The position numbers were made by a program, and so were the translations under genes. Below are positions 1 through 6,596 of a stretch of DNA of 8,590 nucleotides, in pieces. Position 1 is the first letter of the stretch. Each line of letters starts with the position of its first letter. Below the pieces are notes generated by a model. The model was not told the origin of the DNA and ran no database searches. It saw only the letters and a list, made by a program, of their open reading frames with translations. The stretch lies in assembly GCA_937892085.1 (NCBI GenBank), contig CALAVD010000137.1, forward strand, positions 1-8,590, in the 5' to 3' direction. The stretch is from an uncultured Prevotellaceae bacterium. Lineage in GTDB: Bacteria; Bacteroidota; Bacteroidia; Bacteroidales; Muribaculaceae.

Positions 1-1050
1 TACAGCGACATACGCAACGGTATCGTCGCAGCAATAAGCATCAAGGTTGAGGAGCCAGTGTTTGAGTCGCAGACCAAAATCAAGCTCGGCTCAAGTGTGA
101 TGTGGAAAGACGGTCCCACGATCTATAAGTTCATCAACGACTTCATCAAGAAGGAACTCGACAACTACCTGCACAAAACTCCCGCCACCGCCGACGTGCT
201 GCTCAAGAAGATTCAGGAGAACGAGAAGGAGCGCAAGGCGATTGCCGGGGTGACCAAGGTCACGCGAGAGCGCATGAAGAAAGCTGCGTTGCATAACGAC
301 AAACTGCGTGACTGCCGTGTGCACTACAACGACAACCGTGGCGACCGCCGCGAGGAGTCGTGCCTGTTCATCACCGAGGGACTCTCGGCAAGCGGTTCCA
401 TCACCAAGATTCGTGACGTGCAGACTCAAGCCGTGTTCTCGCTGCGAGGCAAGCCGCTGAACACATTTGGATTGCCTCCCGCACAGGTCTATAAAAACGA
501 GGAATTTGGCTTGCTACAGGCAGCCTTAAACATCGACGACGGCATTGAGGGCTTGCGCTATAATAAGGTGATTATCGCTACCGATGCTGATGTCGATGGC
601 ATGCACATACGCTTGCTATTGCTCACTTATTTCTTGCAGTTCTATCCTGAACTAATCAAGAGCGGACACTTGTATATCTTGCAAACTCCTCTCTTCCGTG
701 TGCTCAACCGCAAGGATGCCAAGCGCAAGAACCGCAGCGCCGGTCGCGAGGCTAAGAAGAGCAAGGTGGAGACCTATTACTGCTACAGCGACGAGGAACG
801 CATTGCCGCCATCAACAAGCTGGGCGAAAACGCCGAGATAACACGATTCAAAGGTCTGGGAGAAATCTCGCCCGAGGAGTTTGTCGATTTCATTGGTCCC
901 GAGATGCGTCTCGACAAAGTGAAACTGCGCAAGGAGGACAACGTGAAGCAGCTACTCACCTTCTTCATGGGCAAGAACACCATGGAGCGCCAGAACTTTA
1001 TTATTGACAACTTAGTGATAGAAGACGATGAAGACATCACAGTGCATTGA
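1..1050 (+). CDS. parE: DNA topoisomerase IV subunit B (ParE), 3' part, 5' end outside window
   Basis: Type IIA topoisomerase ATPase/Toprim subunit; with ParC it decatenates and relaxes DNA in the cytoplasm. The frame is open from base 1, giving 349 residues (about 270 N-terminal residues missing), so any internal start such as GTG at 58 is not the true one. Counting from base 1, the transducer QTK loop is at residues 24-26, and Toprim begins at E126. The metal-binding DADVD is at 195-199, followed by GMHIR, and the conserved KGLGE is at 284-288. The pattern SASGSITK and the ending with MGKNTMERQNFIIDNL match ParE of Bacteroidales better than GyrB as I recall them. Oddities: the GyrB/ParE hallmark EGDSA reads EGLSA here, and a lysine/arginine-rich insert lies at about 706-768. 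coaD overlaps its last 23 bases. Identity as a GyrB/ParE family protein is certain; the ParE rather than GyrB assignment is very likely. Confidence 0.94.
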   Translation, partial: YSDIRNGIVAAISIKVEEPVFESQTKIKLGSSVMWKDGPTIYKFINDFIKKELDNYLHKTPATADVLLKKIQENEKERKAIAGVTKVTRERMKKAALHNDKLRDCRVHYNDNRGDRREESCLFITEGLSASGSITKIRDVQTQAVFSLRGKPLNTFGLPPAQVYKNEEFGLLQAALNIDDGIEGLRYNKVIIATDADVDGMHIRLLLLTYFLQFYPELIKSGHLYILQTPLFRVLNRKDAKRKNRSAGREAKKSKVETYYCYSDEERIAAINKLGENAEITRFKGLGEISPEEFVDFIGPEMRLDKVKLRKEDNVKQLLTFFMGKNTMERQNFIIDNLVIEDDEDITVH

Positions 1051-1522
1051 CGAGAAACGAATTGCAATGTTTCAAGGGTCGTTCGACCCCTTCACTCGCG
1101 GTCATGAGTCGATTGTTCGCCGAGCCTTGCCTCTCTTCGACGAGATTGTGGTGGCTGTGGTGAGCAACATCGCCAAGAAGCCGTTTATGAGCCTCGAGAA
1201 CCGCTTGGCGTTTATCAAGCAGGTGTTTCAGGACGAGCCACGGGTTAGAGTGGTGGCAAGCGACGGACTCACCGTCGATGTCGCCCATGAAGTGGGCGCC
1301 ACTTGTCTGTTGCGTGGCGTGCGCATGATCCAAGATTTCGAGAACGAGATGCACATGGCCGAGATAAACCGCCGCTTGAGCGGTATCGAGACCGTACTGC
1401 TCTACACCCTGCCTGAGTTTAGCCACATCAGTTCGACTATCGTGCGTGAACTATATAGCTACAATCAAGACGTCAGCGAGTATCTGCCCGAAGGTGCTCC
1501 GCTGTCGTTGCTTGGAAAATGA
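1028..1522 (+). CDS. coaD: Pantetheine-phosphate adenylyltransferase (PPAT, CoaD)
   Basis: Cytoplasmic enzyme of coenzyme A synthesis that transfers AMP from ATP to 4'-phosphopantetheine, giving dephospho-CoA. The 164-residue length fits the family. Motifs seen: the nucleotidyltransferase P-loop-like GSFDPFTRGH at residues 17-26 (the final His is the HxGH-type catalytic residue; GSFDP instead of GTFDP is common), the KKP substrate loop near 50-52, LRGVR at 95-99, and ISSTIVREL at 134-142 near the C-terminus. ATG 1028 is preferred because the next in-frame ATG at 1067 would cut into the first beta strand just before GSFDP, and no GTG or TTG lies between. This start overlaps the parE end by 23 bases, suggesting translational coupling. 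The N-terminus then carries about eight residues more than I expect for the family. No terminator is seen between the two genes. Confidence 0.96.
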   Translation: MKTSQCIDEKRIAMFQGSFDPFTRGHESIVRRALPLFDEIVVAVVSNIAKKPFMSLENRLAFIKQVFQDEPRVRVVASDGLTVDVAHEVGATCLLRGVRMIQDFENEMHMAEINRRLSGIETVLLYTLPEFSHISSTIVRELYSYNQDVSEYLPEGAPLSLLGK

Positions 1523-1614
1523 ATTTATAAATTTAGGTTGACCCTCAAGCGAGTATAAAATATTGCATTTGTCTTGTTACTTGTTTGCTTGTCAGCCTGT
1601 TTGCCTAAAAAATT

Positions 1615-3267
1615 ATGAAAAAAACCGCAATAACATTAATACTATTTATAGGAACTATCGCTCTTGTGGGAGCACAGTTTGGACGTGGTGGCTCAATGCA
1701 GAAGCTGCTCAACGCTCAGTATGCCATCAACAATTTCTATGTTGATACTGTAAACGAGGAGAAACTTGTCGAGGAAGCCATCAAAGGCATGCTCGAAAGC
1801 CTTGACCCACATTCCACTTACACCGACGCGAAAGAGACCAAAGAGCTTGAAGAACCGCTCCAAGGCGAGTTTAGCGGCATAGGCATCCAGTTCAACATGA
1901 AACAAGACACGCTCTACGTGATTCAAACCATCGTGGGTGGACCATCAGAGAAAGTGGGCATCATGGCTGGCGACCGCATCGTCACCGTCAACGACACCAC
2001 TATCGCTGGCGTGAAGATGAAAAACAGCGACATCATGAAGCGCTTGCGCGGAAAGAAGGGCACCAAGGTCACCGTGCAGGTGAAACGTGGCAACAACCCC
2101 GAACTTATCACCTTCCGCATTACCCGCGACAAAATTCCACTGTATAGCGTTGATGCCACCTATATGATCGACGACAAGACTGGATATATCCAAATCTCAC
2201 GATTTGGCGCTAAAACCCACGAGGAAATGGTGGAAGCCATCCAAAAGCTCGAGAAGCAGGGCATGAAGCAGCTCATCATTGACCTGGGAGATAATGGTGG
2301 CGGCTACCTCAACGCCGCTATCGACATGTGCAACGAGTTCTTGCAGCGTCGTCAGCTCATCGTTTACACACAAGGCAACAACTCACCACGACAGGAGGGC
2401 AATGCCGACGGCTCAGGACATTACAAGGACTTGAAGCTCGTGGTTCTCGTTGACCAGTTCTCGGCTTCGGCAAGCGAAATCTTCGCTGGTGCCATGCAAG
2501 ACTGGGACCGCGCAGTGATTGTGGGGCGACGCTCCTACGGAAAAGGCCTCGTGCAACGTCCCTTCCGCTACGACGACGGCTCCATGATTCGCCTCACAGT
2601 GGCGCGCTACTACACCCCTTCGGGCCGCTGCATCCAGAAACCCTACACTAAGGGCGACAAGAAGCAATATGAGGAAGACCTGCTCGACCGCTCTAAAGAG
2701 GGCGAGTACTACCACCTCGACAGCATACAGTTCAACGACTCATTAAGCTACAAGACCTTGAAGAACGGCCGCACCATATACGGTGGCGGCGGCATCATGC
2801 CCGACGTGTTCGTACCTCTCGACACCACCGAGAACAGCAAGTACTACCACGACATGTTGGCTAAGGGCATCATCAATCAGTTTGCTGTTGATTACGTTGA
2901 CAAGCACCGCACCGAGATTAAGAGCAACTACAAGGACGTCTATGACTACGACAATCGCTTCGCACTCACCGACGACGACTTGAAGTCCTTTATCGCTATG
3001 GGCGAGAAAGATAGCGTGAAGTTCAACGAGACCGAGTACGCCACCAGTCAAAACTTGTTCCGAACTGTTCTCAAAGGGCTGATAGCTCGTGACGTATATG
3101 CCGACCCAGGGGCTTACACCATCATCATAAACCACCGCAACAAGGATGTGCAAGAGGCATTGAGAGTAATCAACGACGACAAGCTCTTCAACTCGCTGCT
3201 CAAAGATGGCAACCCCGAGTACGACCGCTTAGCGCGCAAGTACAAAGAGAAAAAAAACAATAAATAG
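1615..3267 (+). CDS. S41 family C-terminal processing peptidase with PDZ domain (CtpA/Prc type)
   Basis: Serine protease of the tail-specific/C-terminal processing family, probably acting in the periplasm on envelope proteins. It has 550 residues. Residues 1-20 form a signal peptide (MKK, hydrophobic run, then LVGA before Gln21), so it is exported. A helical region at 28-80 (LESLDPHS typical) precedes a PDZ domain at about 84-172 (GIGIQF, GIMAGDRIVTVN). The peptidase core follows, with the dyad Ser285 in FSASASE and Lys310 in YGKGLVQ, plus Gln314; the 25 and 4 residue spacings match CtpB and Prc. YYTPSGRCIQKP at about 337-348 is a family signature. A C-terminal region of about 150 residues has no domain I can name. 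The usual RGNPGG-like loop reads LGDNGGG (224-230). It follows coaD by 92 bp and likely belongs to the same neighbourhood unit in Bacteroidales. Substrate unknown. Confidence 0.95.
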   Translation: MKKTAITLILFIGTIALVGAQFGRGGSMQKLLNAQYAINNFYVDTVNEEKLVEEAIKGMLESLDPHSTYTDAKETKELEEPLQGEFSGIGIQFNMKQDTLYVIQTIVGGPSEKVGIMAGDRIVTVNDTTIAGVKMKNSDIMKRLRGKKGTKVTVQVKRGNNPELITFRITRDKIPLYSVDATYMIDDKTGYIQISRFGAKTHEEMVEAIQKLEKQGMKQLIIDLGDNGGGYLNAAIDMCNEFLQRRQLIVYTQGNNSPRQEGNADGSGHYKDLKLVVLVDQFSASASEIFAGAMQDWDRAVIVGRRSYGKGLVQRPFRYDDGSMIRLTVARYYTPSGRCIQKPYTKGDKKQYEEDLLDRSKEGEYYHLDSIQFNDSLSYKTLKNGRTIYGGGGIMPDVFVPLDTTENSKYYHDMLAKGIINQFAVDYVDKHRTEIKSNYKDVYDYDNRFALTDDDLKSFIAMGEKDSVKFNETEYATSQNLFRTVLKGLIARDVYADPGAYTIIINHRNKDVQEALRVINDDKLFNSLLKDGNPEYDRLARKYKEKKNNK

Positions 3268-3373
3268 TTATTTTGACTGTTAGTTGATTAGTTTTTGAAG
3301 ACATAAAAGCTCTATTTAATCTATGCAACTCGCAACCGAATACTCATAACTCTAACAACTCTTAATACACACC

Positions 3374-5296
3374 ATGGGACCTGGAATGGGAATGAGAGGA
3401 GGCGGCGGTGGACGCCGCCAACAAGGCACAGTAAAAATGCCTCCTGGAGGCATGAAGACTGTGGCACGTATGCTTAAAATGCTATTGGGCAACTACAAGT
3501 GGTCGTTGCTGCTTGTGGCAGTGTGTATCTTGGTTACTACAGCAACCACGCTAACCTCTACCCTATTCACACGAACCCTCATCGACGACTACATAGCGCC
3601 TCTGAGCGTAGCCGCCAACCCCGACTTCGGACCGCTGGCAATGACGCTCGTCAAACTCGCTGCCGTGCTGCTGTTAGGAGTGGGATGCTCCTACCTTAAC
3701 AGCCGCCTGATGATCAACGTGAGCCAGGGTATGCTGCTCAAAATCAGAGAGGACCTTTTTGAGCACATGGAATCGCTACCCATCAAGTTCTTTGACCAGA
3801 ACTCACACGGCGACGTGATGAGCGTATATACCAACGACGTGGATTCCCTGCGGCAAACAGTGGGCAACAGTCTGCCCAACGTCTTCAGCTCGCTAATCAC
3901 TATCGTTGCCACTTTCACAAGCATGATAGTTCTGTGCTGGCAGCTCACGTTGCTCACCATAGCTCTCACTGGCGTGATGGTGTTCACCACAAAATGGCTC
4001 GGTGGTCGCTCGGCGACCTACTTCCGCCGCCAGCAGAACGACATGGGAGCTATGAACGGCTTTGTCGAGGAGATGCTCACTGGGCAGAAAGTGATTAAGA
4101 CCTTCTGCCACGAAGACGAAGCGATTGAAGAGTTTGAACAACTCAACGAGAGTCTGCGCGACAGCGCTTGCAATGCCAACAAGGTTGCCAACATCGTCAT
4201 GCCCATCAACGGCAACTTGTCTAATCTCATCTACGTCACATGCGCGGCAGTTGGAGCGATGGTGGCTTTAGGAGGTGGCGGCCTCACCGTGGGCACGCTG
4301 GTTTCGTTCCTCACTCTCATCAAGAACTTCACGCAGCCCGTGTCGCAAATCAGCAACCAGGTCAACAGCGTGGTGGCATCGCTGGCTGGAGCCGAGCGCG
4401 TGTTCAACATCATGGATCAGGAAAGCGAGGACGACGGCACCGCCACTGTGAAACTGGTGAATGTTGAAGAGAAAGCCGATGGCACACTCGTCGAGACACC
4501 ACAAGTCACCCACCAGTGGGCTTGGAAAAGACCTGTTGATAGCGGCTTCGAGCTGGTGAAGCAGCAAGGCGAGGTGGATTTCTCGCAGGTAGATTTTGGC
4601 TACGTGCCCGAGAAGCAGGTGCTCTTCGACATAGACCTCGACACCGATGCGGGTCAGAAGGTGGCGCTCGTGGGTGGCACCGGTGCCGGCAAGACCACTA
4701 TCACCAATCTCATCAACCGCTTCTACGATATTCAGGATGGAACAATCCTCTACGACAACATTCCCATCACCACCATTTGCAAGACCGACCTCAGGCGGAG
4801 CCTCGGCATGGTGCTGCAAGAGACGCACCTCTTCACCGGCACGGTGATGGACAACATACGCTATGGACGGCTCGACGCTACCGATGAGGAGTGCATCGCT
4901 GCCGCCAAACTGGTTCATGCCCACGACTTCATCTCGAGATTGGAGAAGGGTTACAACACTATTCTCAACGCCGACGGCGGCAATCTCTCGCAAGGTGAGC
5001 GACAGCTCATAGCCATTGCGCGCGCCGCAGTAGCCAATCCTCCGGCTCTCATCCTCGACGAGGCTACCAGCAACATCGACACACGCACCGAGCGCCTCAT
5101 CCAGCAGGGCATGGACTCTCTCATGCAAGGTCGTTCCACCTTTGTCATAGCCCACCGCCTGAGCACCGTGCGCAATGCCGACATCATCGTAGTCATGGAG
5201 CGTGGCCGCATTATCGAGCAAGGCACCCACGACGAGCTCATCGCTCATCAAGGGCGCTACTACCAGCTCTACACGGGAAATGGGATTAGTGATTAA
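3374..5296 (+). CDS. ABC exporter half-transporter, fused membrane and ATPase domains
   Basis: Inner-membrane type IV ABC exporter subunit (MsbA/LmrA/MdlB-like architecture), 640 residues, expected to work as a homodimer because no partner gene is adjacent. Six hydrophobic segments are visible at about 44-64, 89-106, 170-188, 190-208, 282-301 and 303-318. The ATPase domain starts near 400: A-loop Tyr410, Walker A GGTGAGKTT at 434-442 (Lys440), Q-loop Gln482, signature LSQGE at 538-542, Walker B ILDE with Asp562 and Glu563, and H-loop His594. All catalytic residues are present, so it should hydrolyse ATP. The N-terminus is an unusual Gly/Met/Arg-rich tail (residues 1-27), and a 50-60 residue acidic/hydrophilic linker (about 347-400) separates the membrane and ATPase parts. 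Substrate cannot be told; lipid, drug or peptide export are all possible. No start other than ATG 3374 looks better. Confidence 0.95.
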   Translation: MGPGMGMRGGGGGRRQQGTVKMPPGGMKTVARMLKMLLGNYKWSLLLVAVCILVTTATTLTSTLFTRTLIDDYIAPLSVAANPDFGPLAMTLVKLAAVLLLGVGCSYLNSRLMINVSQGMLLKIREDLFEHMESLPIKFFDQNSHGDVMSVYTNDVDSLRQTVGNSLPNVFSSLITIVATFTSMIVLCWQLTLLTIALTGVMVFTTKWLGGRSATYFRRQQNDMGAMNGFVEEMLTGQKVIKTFCHEDEAIEEFEQLNESLRDSACNANKVANIVMPINGNLSNLIYVTCAAVGAMVALGGGGLTVGTLVSFLTLIKNFTQPVSQISNQVNSVVASLAGAERVFNIMDQESEDDGTATVKLVNVEEKADGTLVETPQVTHQWAWKRPVDSGFELVKQQGEVDFSQVDFGYVPEKQVLFDIDLDTDAGQKVALVGGTGAGKTTITNLINRFYDIQDGTILYDNIPITTICKTDLRRSLGMVLQETHLFTGTVMDNIRYGRLDATDEECIAAAKLVHAHDFISRLEKGYNTILNADGGNLSQGERQLIAIARAAVANPPALILDEATSNIDTRTERLIQQGMDSLMQGRSTFVIAHRLSTVRNADIIVVMERGRIIEQGTHDELIAHQGRYYQLYTGNGISD

Positions 5297-5347
5297 GAAT
5301 TGGCAAGATTTTCATTTATAACCTCATAACAATAAAGCAAAAAAACA

Positions 5348-6535
5348 ATGTCTAAGAAAATCACCGAAAAAGTGACTTGGGTGGGCAAAGTAGATTGGGA
5401 GCTCACTCATTTCCATGGAGATGAATTATCAACCTTTAAAGGTTCAAGCTATAACTCTTATCTGATTAAGGATAAGAAGACTGTCCTCATCGACACCGTG
5501 TGGGGACCCTACGACCGAGAGTTTGTGGCACGACTTAAAGAAGTGGTTGACATCAAGACCATCGACGCCATCATCATGCAGCACAACGAGAGTGACCACA
5601 GCGGCGCTCTGCCTGAGCTCATGCGTGAGATTCCTGACGTGCCAATCTACTGCACCGCCAAGGGCAAAGCAATCATCCAAGGCCATTACCACCAGGACTG
5701 GAACTTTGTGACAGTGAAAACCGGCGACAAACTCGAGATAGGTGAGAGCACGCTCACCTTCATCGAGGCTCCCATGCTACACTGGCCCGACACCATGTTC
5801 ACCTACATGGACGGAGAGAACATCTTGTTCAGCAACGACGGATTTGGGCAGCACTATGCCACCGAGTCGCTCTACGACGACCGTGTGGATATAGCTGAGA
5901 TGCTCTATGAGGCAAAGAAGTACTATGCCAACATCCTTGCACCATTCAGCATGATGGTAACTCGCAAGGTGAAGGAAATCCTTGCCATGAACCTGCCACT
6001 CAACCTTGTGTGCCCCAGTCATGGCGTGATTTGGCGCAAGAACATCAACATGATTATCGAGAAATACCTTGAGTGGGCTTCGAACTATCAGGAGAACAAA
6101 ATCACCATCGTCTATGACACCATGTGGAACAGCACACGCATCATGGCGCAGGAGATTGCACGCGGCATTCAGGAAGTGGACAAAGACGTTGAAATCAAAA
6201 TCTACAACGCCGCTCATGAGGACAAGAACGACGTGCTGACCGACATTTTCGCCTCTAAAGCCGTGCTGGTGGGATCGCCCACTATCAACAACGGTCTGGC
6301 TCATGCCGTGGCAGGACTCCTTGAGATGACCAAAGGCATGAAGCTCAAGGACAAGAAGGCCGCCGCATTTGGCAGCTTCGGATGGAGTGGCGAGGGCATT
6401 AAGCTCCTGAGTAACCTGCTCAGCGGTTGTGGCTTCGAGCTTCTCAACGACGGCATCCGCATCCAGTGGGTTCCCGACCAGGCTGCCATCGAGCAATGCC
6501 GCGACTACGGCCGCGAGCTTGCCAAGTCACTCTGA
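5348..6535 (+). CDS. Class A flavodiiron protein (FprA-type A flavoprotein, O2/NO reductase)
   Basis: Cytoplasmic enzyme that reduces oxygen to water and/or nitric oxide to nitrous oxide, protecting anaerobes from oxidative or nitrosative stress. It has 395 residues in two domains. The N-terminal metallo-beta-lactamase-like domain (about 1-250) holds the full diiron ligand set: His79, Glu81, Asp83 and His84 in HNESDHSG, His145 in LHWPD, Asp164 in SNDGFG and His225 in CPSHG. The C-terminal flavodoxin domain (about 250-395) has the FMN phosphate loop YDTMWNSTR, then SPTINNG and FGSFGWSGEG for flavin contacts. There is no rubredoxin or flavin reductase extension, so electrons must come from a separate rubredoxin or similar donor not seen in the window. 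It starts 51 bp after the exporter, behind an A-rich leader without a Shine-Dalgarno. It fits an obligate anaerobe of the gut type. Preference for O2 or NO cannot be read from the sequence. Confidence 0.97.
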   Translation: MSKKITEKVTWVGKVDWELTHFHGDELSTFKGSSYNSYLIKDKKTVLIDTVWGPYDREFVARLKEVVDIKTIDAIIMQHNESDHSGALPELMREIPDVPIYCTAKGKAIIQGHYHQDWNFVTVKTGDKLEIGESTLTFIEAPMLHWPDTMFTYMDGENILFSNDGFGQHYATESLYDDRVDIAEMLYEAKKYYANILAPFSMMVTRKVKEILAMNLPLNLVCPSHGVIWRKNINMIIEKYLEWASNYQENKITIVYDTMWNSTRIMAQEIARGIQEVDKDVEIKIYNAAHEDKNDVLTDIFASKAVLVGSPTINNGLAHAVAGLLEMTKGMKLKDKKAAAFGSFGWSGEGIKLLSNLLSGCGFELLNDGIRIQWVPDQAAIEQCRDYGRELAKSL

Positions 6536-6596
6536 AATCAACGCGACGACTTCCCTTGTGAGTTAGGAAGCAACCCCCAATAAAAACACGAATACT

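Noticed and set aside
58..1050. parE starting at GTG 58
   Set aside because: The frame is open to base 1 and residues before GTG continue the conserved transducer domain, so the true start is outside the window.
1538..1559. Possible promoter TTGACC...TATAAA before the S41 gene
   Set aside because: The spacer is only 10 bases, too short for a sigma-70 pair, and the Bacteroidetes TAnnTTTG element does not match here.
1563..1745. Small + strand frame starting in the coaD-S41 gap
   Set aside because: Starts at TTG, runs out of frame into the S41 signal peptide region, and has no domain or start signal.
3272..3297. Possible Bacteroidetes promoter (TTTG and TA...TTTG) before the exporter
   Set aside because: The downstream element has three rather than two bases between TA and TTTG, and the distance to the upstream TTTG is about 13 bases, shorter than usual.
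4268..5251. Long open frame (327 codons) on the - strand opposite the ABC exporter
   Set aside because: It is exactly antisense to well-supported ATPase-domain motifs, its translation has no recognisable domain, and GC-rich third positions on the + strand produce such open antisense frames.
5777..6496. Open frame (239 codons) on the - strand opposite the flavodiiron gene
   Set aside because: Antisense shadow of a gene with all ligand motifs intact; no plausible protein features.
6550..6570. Inverted repeat CTTCC/GGAAG between the flavodiiron and ATPase genes
   Set aside because: Only 5 bp with an 11-base loop and no following T tract; too weak to call a terminator.
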